Assembly: GCA_030592655.1 (NCBI GenBank) | Contig: JAUVIQ010000106.1 | Location: 1 to 9,834, forward strand | Direction: 5' to 3' | DNA length: 9,834 nucleotides | Origin: Planctomycetales bacterium | GTDB lineage: Bacteria > Planctomycetota > Phycisphaerae > SM23-33 | Shown here: positions 1 through 6,400 of the stretch, in pieces | Layout: every line of letters starts with the position of its first letter | Numbering within the stretch: position 1 is the first letter of the stretch | The notes under the pieces: model-generated | What the model saw: the letters and a program-made list of their open reading frames with translations, nothing else | What the model was told of the DNA's origin: nothing | The model's database searches: none | Position numbers and translations under genes: made by a program

Positions 1-2
1 AA

Positions 3-1274
3 GACGACCTGATTGGAGCACTGGAGCAATTCAAACCGGATATTGTCGTCGTAACGGCGCTGACGACCGAGGTCTATGCCGCACAGGACGTGATGCGTCA
101 GGCCAAAGAATTCTCCAGCGAGATATTCACGATAATCGGCGGGATCCACGCCTCGCTCCTTCCCGAAGACTTCCATCTGCCATACGTGGACGTTATCGCC
201 GCCGGTGAAGCGGAACTGAATTTCCCCCAACTTGTCGATGCCATCGAAAAGCATAAACCGCTCAAGGACATCCCAGACCTCATCTGGGCCGATACCGATG
301 GCTCCTTCGTCCACAACGCCGAAGGCCCGATGAAACTGGACATGGACGCGCTGCCCATGCCACGGCGAGACCTTATCGAGCATAATCGCCAGGAGTATTT
401 CTGGCTGTTCAACAAGCCCGACATTGCCATGGCCACAGGTCGCGGATGCCCGTTCCGGTGCAATTTCTGTAGCGTCTGGCAGTTCTACAAGGGTCTGACC
501 CGCCAGATGTCAGCCAAGCGCGTCATAGATGAGATCAAAACCGTCGGTCTCGACCATATCACCTTCATGGACGACAACTTCCTGATGAATTACAAGCGTG
601 AGACCGCCATCGCCGAGATGATCGTAGCCGAGGGAATACAAAAAAGTTACAGCATGGAGTGCCGCACCGATTCGATCGTCCGCCACCCGGACCTGGTGAA
701 AAAATGGGCGGACATAGGCCTGTCGTCCGTGCTGCTTGGGCTGGAGGCGGTCTCCGACGAGGGCCTCAAGGACGTCAACAAGGGCACCGACATGCGGACC
801 AACGATGAGGCCGTTCGCATTATGCACGACAACGGCGTCATCGTCTGGGGCGCATTTATCACCGACCCTCAATGGGAGGCCGACGACTTCCAACGCCTCC
901 GCGATTACGTCGATAAAATGAAAATCACGCAGACACAGTTCACCGTCCTTACCCCCCTGCCGGGAACGGAACTGTACCGCCAGCGGAAAGACGAACTGCT
1001 GACGGACGATTACACATGCTTTGACGCTCTCCACGCCGTTACACCCACCAAACTACCGCGAGAAGAATTCTATAAACTCTACGCCGGACTTTATCGACAG
1101 ACCAGCCTCGAACCGTACTACGCCCTCGTCCGCGCCGGTAAAATGACCGTCGAGGACTGCAAACGCGGAAATGAAATGCTCGAGATTATGAGCCGGTGGG
1201 AACTCTACCTCGACCAGGACCCCATCCTCGGAAACCGCCAAAAACGACAAGACGTCAATGCGAAAAACTCATGA
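3..1274 (+). CDS. B12-binding-type radical SAM protein (5' end missing)
   Basis: The frame is open from the left edge, so the true start lies outside the window. GTG at 90 and ATG at 93 are internal candidates only. The visible part opens with the end of a Rossmann-like cobalamin-binding domain, including a GGIHASLLPE segment at about 138-167, typical of B12-dependent radical SAM proteins of the BchE/Hpn type. A radical SAM domain follows, with the cluster motif CPFRCNFC (Cys codons at 447, 459 and 468, spacing CX3CX2C) that binds the [4Fe-4S] used to cleave S-adenosylmethionine. Further typical segments are FMDDNFLM, ECRTDS, LGLEAVSDEGL and TPLPGTELY. About 424 residues are visible, so only some tens of N-terminal residues should be missing. 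Its TGA overlaps an ATG (ATGA at 1271), but that frame is a short shadow; the next real start is at 1326. The substrate is unknown; the family methylates or rearranges unactivated carbons, including in lipid and cofactor synthesis. Confidence 0.93.
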   Translation, partial: DDLIGALEQFKPDIVVVTALTTEVYAAQDVMRQAKEFSSEIFTIIGGIHASLLPEDFHLPYVDVIAAGEAELNFPQLVDAIEKHKPLKDIPDLIWADTDGSFVHNAEGPMKLDMDALPMPRRDLIEHNRQEYFWLFNKPDIAMATGRGCPFRCNFCSVWQFYKGLTRQMSAKRVIDEIKTVGLDHITFMDDNFLMNYKRETAIAEMIVAEGIQKSYSMECRTDSIVRHPDLVKKWADIGLSSVLLGLEAVSDEGLKDVNKGTDMRTNDEAVRIMHDNGVIVWGAFITDPQWEADDFQRLRDYVDKMKITQTQFTVLTPLPGTELYRQRKDELLTDDYTCFDALHAVTPTKLPREEFYKLYAGLYRQTSLEPYYALVRAGKMTVEDCKRGNEMLEIMSRWELYLDQDPILGNRQKRQDVNAKNS

Positions 1275-1325
1275 CCGCATTCAGGTCCTTTGTTTATCGG
1301 GTTTTATACCGGAAAGGCGGCAGGA

Positions 1326-3863
1326 ATGAACAAGATAAAATTATCAGTTCTCGTTTTGGCAGCGGCGGTTGTCCTTGCTGTACCGGCGGAACCTTGCGAG
1401 GCCGCTTCGCAAAAGCAAATCCGCAAGTTGATTGTCCAACTCGGCAGTTCCAATGAGAAAACCCACCTGGACGCGAAGAAGAACCTCCGCCGACTCCCGC
1501 CCGAACAGATTACCGATCCGCTGATCGCTGCACTGGAAAGTGATGCATGGGAGGCGCGGGCGGGTGCGGCTGACGTTCTCGGGCAGATAAAGGCCTCCAA
1601 AGCGGTCGAGCCAATATGCAAACTCCTGAAGGACAAAATCTGGACGGTTCGCCTCCGGGCAGCCAGGTCTTTGGGACAGATAAAGGATCCACGTGCGAAC
1701 AAAGCCCTCGTCGCGGCGATGAAAGACCCCGATCACGCTGTGTCCTCCGCTGCAATGAGGGCATTGAAAAACACAGGTCATCTCTCTACGGACATGCTCG
1801 TTACCGTCATGACAATGGCCAATCCTGCGATTCGCCGCGAAGCCATCGCCATTCTCCACCAACGTAAAACCAAGGGAATGTACGAGAAGTACCTCAAGGC
1901 CCTCGGCGACAAAGACGCCTCCGTTCGCAGCATCGCGTTTTACGCCATCGCCTATCCCCAAATCGCAGACTCAAAGGCTGTTGCGCCACTGGTCAAACTT
2001 CTCAAAGACAAAGGCGATATGCCGCAGCGAGCAGCGCAACTTCTGAGCGTCATCGGCGACAAACGCGCAGTGGAACCTCTGCGACGAACCATGTGGAACC
2101 ACAATAATTTATCTACCAGGCGGGCCGCCATCAAGGCGCTCGTCCGCCTGGAAGCGGAAAAAATGGTCCCGGCACTAATCGAGTTGCTGGGCCGACAGAA
2201 GGATACCCGCTGCACAGCCATTCAGGTGCTAAGGCGGTTCTGCGACCGTCGGGCCTGCGAGGCGATACTGGAAGTCCTTTCAGACGACAAAGAACGAGTA
2301 CGGGTGCAGGCAGCCGCAACACTTGGCTGCCTCGGCGACACAAGCGCGGTTGGGCCACTTATAAAACTGTTGGAGAACGACCCCAAGCCGAGTGTTCGCC
2401 TCGCAGCCGTCAAGTCGCTGGGCCGGCTCGGCGACGAGCGGGCAATCGACCCGCTCATTCGGGCTATGACACATCCGAAGTACCGCATCCGTCAGGCGGC
2501 TGTAACGTCTTTAGGCGTAATCGGCGGGGAAAAAGTGTTCAAAACGCTGATAAGCGCGACAAAGAACCCTGACGCAAAGGTCCGCGAACGGGCTGTTGAC
2601 ATGCTCGGTGAGACAGGCGATAAACGGGCATACAAATCGCTGCTCACTGCCCTCAGCGACAAGGACTACCATGTATTATTCGCCGCTGTAAAAGCGATGA
2701 AGACAATGGGCGACGAGCAGGCAATCGAGCCAATGAGGCGGATACTCCGCACCAGACGGGGAAGCAAAACGTTCCTCCAACGGAAGACCGTAAAGGCTCT
2801 GGCCGAGGTCGGGCGTGAACGCGCCGTGCCCGCCTTAATCGAAGCACTGGATGACCCTTACGATGGTGTCGTGCATAACGCCGCCCGCTCGCTGGGTGAA
2901 CTGGGCGATAAGCGGGCAATCAAGCCTTTGAGCGACGTGCTGCTCAATCGCGACGGTAATCTTGCGCGGACGGGAGCCTTCATCGGCCTGTACAAACTCG
3001 GCGAGCGACCGGCGTTTCTTCCGGGGCTGAAATTGCTCAAAAACATCAGCGATGACAGACGACGACAGGAAATCGCCGAGATACTGGCCTCTATTGCGAA
3101 TAACTCTCATATCGATTCCCTGATTACTCAACTGTCGAGCAAGGATCACAGTGAGCGGACTGCGGCGGTAGTGGTCCTTGGCTACACAAAGAATCCCCGT
3201 GTCGTCGAGCCGTTGATTAATTGCTTGGGCGCTACGTCCGGCCTGAATCAACAAGTCGTCGTCGAGGCCCTTGGGCGAATCGGCGACGCCCGGGCAGTAG
3301 CGCCGTTGTGCAACCTGCTGAAAGACAAGAACAAGCAAGTCATCCGTGCAGCCGCCAAGGCGCTGGGTAATATCGGCGACAAACGAGCGGTCGAACCACT
3401 GCTGGAGGCACTTACCAGCCAATCTCTCAAGAGAAACCGATCAACCCAGAAAGCGATTGCCGTCGCCCTGGCGCAGATCGGCGACCCGCGAGTCCTCAAG
3501 GACCTCCTCAAGTGCATGAAGTCGAATCACTGGATCGCTGGTGCCGTCGCCGCGATGAAAGACAAGCGGACAATCAAGCCTCTGTGGGAAGCATGGCGTC
3601 GAGCCGGTTACGGCTACGCGAGGCTCTTCGTCATCAAGGCCCTTGTCCAGTTGGACCCCAAAAACAGCATCGAAAGGCTCGAAAAGATAGCCCTTACCGA
3701 GTACTTTGGAGACCATCGGGCTGAAGCGATTAAGATACTTGGCGACCTCGGCAACCAACGAAGCATCCCCGTTCTCAAACGCGCACTGCGCGACGAACAC
3801 CCAAAAGTACGCGCAGCCACACGCGAGGCACTCAAAAAGATTGGAGGAAAAAAAGGGACCTGA
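1326..3863 (+). CDS. Secreted protein of about 25 tandem HEAT repeats
   Basis: This 845-residue protein is a signal peptide plus a continuous array of HEAT (PBS-lyase-like) repeats. ATG at 1326 was preferred over an upstream TTG at 1290 because it is preceded by GGAAAGG (1311-1317) at 8 nt spacing and starts exactly at a signal sequence: MNK, then a hydrophobic core of about 15 residues, then a probable SPase I site near residues 24-27 (CEAA-S). The cysteine at residue 22 is not in a lipobox, so a lipoprotein is unlikely. I count about 25 repeats of roughly 31 residues with the pattern [VI]xPLIxxLxD, VRxAAxxALGxIGDxRA. Repeats are most regular in the middle and in the 3350-3420 region. They are degenerate at both ends, and one near 3490-3570 is only about 26 residues. 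No catalytic domain is seen. Such solenoids are protein-binding scaffolds; export suggests a periplasmic or surface role. Partner unknown. It may be cotranscribed with the radical SAM gene 51 nt upstream. Confidence 0.93.
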   Translation: MNKIKLSVLVLAAAVVLAVPAEPCEAASQKQIRKLIVQLGSSNEKTHLDAKKNLRRLPPEQITDPLIAALESDAWEARAGAADVLGQIKASKAVEPICKLLKDKIWTVRLRAARSLGQIKDPRANKALVAAMKDPDHAVSSAAMRALKNTGHLSTDMLVTVMTMANPAIRREAIAILHQRKTKGMYEKYLKALGDKDASVRSIAFYAIAYPQIADSKAVAPLVKLLKDKGDMPQRAAQLLSVIGDKRAVEPLRRTMWNHNNLSTRRAAIKALVRLEAEKMVPALIELLGRQKDTRCTAIQVLRRFCDRRACEAILEVLSDDKERVRVQAAATLGCLGDTSAVGPLIKLLENDPKPSVRLAAVKSLGRLGDERAIDPLIRAMTHPKYRIRQAAVTSLGVIGGEKVFKTLISATKNPDAKVRERAVDMLGETGDKRAYKSLLTALSDKDYHVLFAAVKAMKTMGDEQAIEPMRRILRTRRGSKTFLQRKTVKALAEVGRERAVPALIEALDDPYDGVVHNAARSLGELGDKRAIKPLSDVLLNRDGNLARTGAFIGLYKLGERPAFLPGLKLLKNISDDRRRQEIAEILASIANNSHIDSLITQLSSKDHSERTAAVVVLGYTKNPRVVEPLINCLGATSGLNQQVVVEALGRIGDARAVAPLCNLLKDKNKQVIRAAAKALGNIGDKRAVEPLLEALTSQSLKRNRSTQKAIAVALAQIGDPRVLKDLLKCMKSNHWIAGAVAAMKDKRTIKPLWEAWRRAGYGYARLFVIKALVQLDPKNSIERLEKIALTEYFGDHRAEAIKILGDLGNQRSIPVLKRALRDEHPKVRAATREALKKIGGKKGT

Positions 3864-3890
3864 TGCCTCCTGAATAACTCAAACTGACCG

Positions 3891-3974
3891 AATGCGTAGC
3901 ACGGGCATCTCGCCCGCGCGGAAAAGCAGGAAAAAACCACAGAATTCACGGGCGAGACGCCCGTGCTACGTATT
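3891..3974. repeat. Inverted pair of REP-like hairpin elements
   Basis: Two 26-nt arms, 3891-3916 and 3949-3974, are inverted copies of each other with two mismatches, separated by a 32-nt A-rich spacer. Each arm contains its own small palindrome, CGGGC-N5-GCCCG, next to the shared GTAGCACGGGC sequence. A single arm can therefore fold alone and the two can fold together into a long hairpin, as in paired REP elements (BIMEs). It lies 27 nt after the stop of the HEAT gene and is not followed by a T-run, so a standard intrinsic terminator is unlikely, although it may protect the 3' end of the transcript. I recognise this sequence type as recurrent in planctomycete metagenomes, but that is recollection and was not searched. 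No RAYT transposase is in the window. Confidence 0.75.
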
Positions 3975-3988
3975 GCTGCAACCCGGTT

Positions 3989-4252
3989 TCACCCGGTAGA
4001 GTCAGCCGGAGAATGCTTCACGATTATTGCGCATTTCGCCTCGTTGCAATGCGACAAGTCGATACTGTATTCATATCCAAGCCGCTCCAGCACACGCCGG
4101 TAAAGTACCGCACAGTGCCGACAGTAATCGTGATAAGGTTCGATGTGCTTGTATTCCAGTAGCCGACCCTTGGACGGGCAGTGGTGCATTGTAATCCTGA
4201 ACTCACCTTCCATGAACGACCCGTTGCACTTACGGTGTGAATTCGCCAAATG
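3989..4252 (-). pseudogene. C-terminal fragment of an unrecognised Cys/His-rich protein
   Basis: On the minus strand the frame that ends in TGA at 3989-3991 reads like real protein from about 4252 downward. It includes NGSFMEGEFRITMHHCPSKG, LLEYKHIEPYHDYCRHC, VLYRRVLERLGYEYSIDLSHC and EAKCAIIV. The HCPS, DYCRHC, SHC and KC residues suggest metal binding, and the composition is that of a conserved C-terminal domain of about 85 residues. Upstream of about 4252 this frame becomes an arginine- and glycine-rich shadow of the neighbouring aminotransferase remnant, so no proper start or N-terminal half is present. I infer a truncated gene. I do not recognise the family with certainty; a resemblance to small uncharacterised planctomycete proteins is only a hunch. 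A short intact gene starting at the internal ATG (about 4211-4213) cannot be excluded. Confidence 0.5.
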
Positions 4253-4263
4253 CCCCCCGCCTC

Positions 4264-4443
4264 GTCGAGGTCCCATACCTCGCATCCGACAGCCTTGCTG
4301 TAGTACGAAGGCCACAAACCGGGAAGGAACATCTCAGGCCGCTTGCTCAACAACCCGGTCCCACCGGGAATACGCTGCCTGGCACGCGAATAAAGCCTCG
4401 GCCCGGTTGTCTCTTCCCAGTTTATCTGCTCTCTGGCAGCCAT
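4264..4443 (-). pseudogene. N-terminal remnant of a class III aminotransferase (glutamate-1-semialdehyde aminomutase-like)
   Basis: The first 60 codons from ATG at 4441-4443 match the N-terminus of PLP-dependent class III aminotransferases of the glutamate-1-semialdehyde 2,1-aminomutase type. Diagnostic segments are LYSRARQRIPGGTGLL, SKRPEMFLPGLWPSYYSKA and GCEVWDLD. In intact proteins WDLD is followed by a glycine and the rest of a roughly 430-residue enzyme, including the PLP lysine. Here the similarity stops abruptly after WDLD (codon at 4264-4266). The frame then runs on to 4024 as out-of-frame sequence over the other remnant. The gene has lost more than 80% of its length and cannot encode a working enzyme. 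No good ribosome-binding site precedes the ATG. The abrupt switch points to a deletion or rearrangement between two former neighbours rather than a simple frameshift. Confidence 0.75.
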
Positions 4444-4521
4444 GTGTTCAACCTTGTTTAACTATGTCCCGGGCAATCTACATAGACCTCTGTTCATTTG
4501 TCCAGGCAATAGGGAAGGGTT

Positions 4522-4530
4522 TGCTATAAT
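4522..4530 (+). promoter_or_regulatory. Candidate extended -10 promoter
   Basis: TGCTATAAT at 4522-4530 is a perfect extended -10 element (TGN plus TATAAT). No convincing -35 box is found at 16-18 nt spacing; the nearest is TTGTCC at 4498-4503, with a 21-nt spacer. Extended -10 promoters often lack a -35. The predicted transcription start, about 7 nt after the box, falls at 4537, exactly the first base of a 9-bp inverted repeat. No plus-strand protein gene follows before the convergent gene. Confidence 0.35.
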
Positions 4531-4536
4531 TTTTTT

Positions 4537-4675
4537 ACCGTTTCCGGTTTAGCGGAAGTGTTTACCGACGCGGCAGAGCTGTGCGTGCCGCCTCCCATGG
4601 TCGGTGCGCCCGAGATACTGCCCGAGAACCTGCCGAACACTTGGACGGACGGCGCGGCGACGGCAAGGAAACGGT
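4537..4675 (+). ncRNA. Candidate structured small RNA, unidentified
   Basis: Four perfect pairings nest in one another. ACCGTTTCC (4537-4545) pairs with GGAAACGGT (4667-4675), 9 bp. AAGTGTT (4556-4562) pairs with AACACTT (4636-4642), 7 bp. ACCGAC (4564-4569) pairs with GTCGGT (4600-4605), 6 bp. GCGGCA (4570-4575) stacks inside as a hairpin with TGCCGC (4586-4591), 6 bp. The outer stem begins where a transcript from the extended -10 box would start, which favours the plus strand. The 3' side has an 8-nt direct repeat GCCCGAGA (4608 and 4620). I compared it mentally with 6S RNA, RNase P RNA, tmRNA, SRP RNA and common riboswitches and recognised none. Chance pairing is possible: one 9-bp match at this distance is expected with a probability of very roughly 0.2 in a region this size. 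Confidence 0.3.
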
Positions 4676-4710
4676 CATCAAGACTTTCGCATTGGTTCGA
4701 CCGTTCCTTT
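4667..4710 (+). terminator. Weak terminator-like hairpin, alternative to the outer RNA stem
   Basis: GGAAACGGTC (4667-4676) can pair with GACCGTTCC (4699-4707) with one bulged A, extended inward by about 5 more pairs (4677-4681 with 4692-4696). It is followed by only TTTAC, a poor T-tract. The left arm is the same sequence that closes the candidate RNA with 4537-4545, so the two stems are mutually exclusive. It could end the candidate RNA, but the short T-run makes efficient termination doubtful. Confidence 0.2.
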
Positions 4711-4790
4711 ACAATCGCGGCTCGTTTATCTCACACTGGTGCATTAACTAATTGGCGGCGGTATTACAGACTACTAGGCAGGGTATTCGG

Positions 4791-6380
4791 TTATCCGTTA
4801 AGGATTGTCTCAACCTCCTCCTTGTCCACATCCGTGATATAGGTTATTCCGCTAACCTGTGCCGCCTCGCGCGTCAGTGCCGCCAGATCGCCTCTTGCTA
4901 TGTGTTCCAGAGCGAACTTCCGGCTACCGGCCATTATCTGACGCAAGCCCTGTGCAAGACGTTCGTAATAGGTGTAAAGCCCCAACGCGCCGGTCGGTAG
5001 TTTCTCGAACTCTTTGTCCCCCAGTTCCTTGCGCAACTCGCCTGCGGTTACGAAGATTTCGTCCTTCGAATTACCGAAACGTTCTATGTACACCGGAACC
5101 TGGTTGTCTTCGATTGTGCGTCCGATTGTTTTACCGACCATTGCCGCGGCGATGGGAGCGCGGGCCATGCCGATAAGTTTTGTGAACGGTGCGCCCATGG
5201 CAAGGCCTTTGAAAATTTGATCCTCGAAGACAAAGCCGCCGGCTGGGGCAAGCGCTGGCACGTGCTCGCCCTTGTCGGCGAATCGCTTGGTGTACTGATA
5301 CATAAGCGAGTGCAGTTCGACCGGCGGGACGCCCCACTCATTCATCATTCGCCAGGGACTCATGCCCGTGCCGCCGCCCGCGCCATCGACGGTGAGAAGG
5401 TCAATCTTGTAACGCGAGGCAAAGAGGACCGCACGCGCGAGATCCGCAGGCCGATACGCGCCGGTCTTGAGGAAGATGTACTTCGCGCCTGCGCTTCGCA
5501 ATTCCTCAACTCGCTTGGCGAACGCTTCTTCGGTAACCATCCCAACGCGCGAATGCCGCTCAAACTCCTTGAACGCGCCATGCTCGAAGGCCTTGATAAC
5601 GTTGGGGTCGGTCGGGTTCGGCAGCACAATATAGCCGCGTTCATAAAGCAGTTGGGCCTTTTTGAGGTTTGTAATTTTCACCTCGCCGCCGATGTCTTTC
5701 GCACCCTGGCCCCATTTCAGTTCCACGCACTCGACGCCGAGTTTCTCAATACCGTATTCCTGCACGCCAAGCCGTGTGTCCTCAATGTTTGCCTGCAAAA
5801 CAATAGCGCCGTAGCCGTCACGCTGATTGTCCTTATAAAGATTCACGCGGCGTTTCAGATCGACCGTATCCATTATGTGGCTGTCTTTGATGACAGACTC
5901 TGGGTCCATACCGACGATGTTCTCGCCGATGGTCAGACCGGTCCCAGCCAGCGCTGACCCGATGGCCAGACCTTCCCAGTTATTCTTGGCGATATTCGTC
6001 GAGCCGATTCCCGGAATAATCCACGGAAGACGGAACTTCAGTCCCTTATCGTGGCCGAAGGCGACTTCCAGATTAACGGCGGGGAAAACGGCCTTGTCGC
6101 TGTCGGCCTCGATGCCGTGCGCGCCGACCGCTGTTCCCATGATGTTAAAATGCGAGTAGTCGATGGGATAGGTCTTCTCGGCGGCGGTGGTTATCACGCC
6201 GAAAGGTTGCGGGTAAATAACCTCGTGTCCGCGATATGCGCTCTTTCCGATCTCGCACATGCCTATGCACCCGTCCACGCAGGTCGCACACATGCCCGAT
6301 GCCGGCGAAACAGAACCTTCCGTTCGGTTCTTCGTAAGAGTTGCAGCCGATGCGTTTATCTTCGAAAGCGTAACTGACAT
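4791..6380 (-). CDS. FMN-binding glutamate synthase-domain protein, last gene of the NuoEFG-like operon
   Basis: This 529-residue protein is a stand-alone glutamate synthase (GltB domain 2-like) flavoprotein. The FMN and 2-oxoglutarate barrel signature is visible as FLKTGAYRPADLARA followed by VDGAGGGTGMSPW at about residue 330, which matches the VDGxxGGTGxxP motif. There is no N-terminal glutaminase domain, so it cannot by itself release ammonia from glutamine. The usual C-terminal CX5CX4C of the [3Fe-4S] cluster is absent: residues after GMARAPIAAAM contain no cysteine. Instead an N-terminal CX2CX3CX3C (C31, C34, C38, C42; CATCVDGCIGMCEIGK) probably binds an Fe-S cluster. The start at 6380 has a strong ribosome site, AAGGAG (6389-6394), 8 nt upstream, and lies 20 nt after the NuoG-like stop. 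Context suggests it takes electrons from, or gives them to, the Fe-S subunits as the catalytic partner of a bifurcating complex. True glutamate synthase activity is possible but not shown. Confidence 0.9.
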   Translation of the reverse strand: MSVTLSKINASAATLTKNRTEGSVSPASGMCATCVDGCIGMCEIGKSAYRGHEVIYPQPFGVITTAAEKTYPIDYSHFNIMGTAVGAHGIEADSDKAVFPAVNLEVAFGHDKGLKFRLPWIIPGIGSTNIAKNNWEGLAIGSALAGTGLTIGENIVGMDPESVIKDSHIMDTVDLKRRVNLYKDNQRDGYGAIVLQANIEDTRLGVQEYGIEKLGVECVELKWGQGAKDIGGEVKITNLKKAQLLYERGYIVLPNPTDPNVIKAFEHGAFKEFERHSRVGMVTEEAFAKRVEELRSAGAKYIFLKTGAYRPADLARAVLFASRYKIDLLTVDGAGGGTGMSPWRMMNEWGVPPVELHSLMYQYTKRFADKGEHVPALAPAGGFVFEDQIFKGLAMGAPFTKLIGMARAPIAAAMVGKTIGRTIEDNQVPVYIERFGNSKDEIFVTAGELRKELGDKEFEKLPTGALGLYTYYERLAQGLRQIMAGSRKFALEHIARGDLAALTREAAQVSGITYITDVDKEEVETILNG

Positions 6381-6388
6381 TTATTCGA

Positions 6389-6394
6389 CTCCTT
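6389..6394 (-). promoter_or_regulatory. Ribosome binding site AAGGAG of the glutamate-synthase-like gene
   Basis: AAGGAG on the minus strand lies 8 nt before the ATG at 6380. It is the best ribosome-binding site in the operon and fixes the start. The NuoF-like gene upstream has only a weak AGGG and the NuoG-like gene has GGAGG at a long spacing of 14 nt. Confidence 0.7.
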
Positions 6395-6400
6395 CTTTTC

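Larger units (their letters stand above)
4444..4790. other. Intergenic region between convergent units, no supported protein gene
   Basis: This 347-nt stretch lies between the decayed aminotransferase start and the end of the glutamate-synthase-like gene. Its open frames are short, begin at GTG or run into the opposite gene, and show no protein-like composition. What it does show is an AT-rich extended -10 box at 4522-4530 followed by nested inverted repeats from 4537 to about 4707, described separately. I see nothing recognisable in 4711-4790, including no clear intrinsic terminator for the minus-strand operon that ends at 4791. Confidence 0.6.

Noticed and set aside
1271..1456. Short frame starting at the ATGA overlap with the radical SAM stop
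   Set aside because: It overlaps the signal-peptide start of the HEAT protein in another frame and reads as composition-biased shadow. The HEAT frame has the better ribosome site and real homology.
2835..3422. Minus-strand open frame of 195 codons opposite the HEAT repeats
   Set aside because: It shows periodicity copied from the HEAT repeats and no features of its own.
4690..4705. GGTTCGACC resembling a tRNA T-arm
   Set aside because: The flanking bases do not form a 5-bp stem and no acceptor, D or anticodon arms are found around it.
3864..4790. CRISPR array or IS element in the long non-genic stretch
   Set aside because: There is no regularly spaced direct repeat and no transposase or terminal repeats, only one inverted REP-like pair and gene remnants.
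4558..4842. Plus-strand 94-codon frame from GTG through the intergenic region
   Set aside because: GTG start without a ribosome site, no protein-like motif, and its end runs antisense into the glutamate-synthase-like gene.
5217..5957. Plus-strand open frame of 246 codons across the glutamate-synthase-like gene
   Set aside because: It is antisense to a clearly conserved protein, its translation has no recognisable motif, and long antisense frames are expected opposite GC-rich coding DNA.
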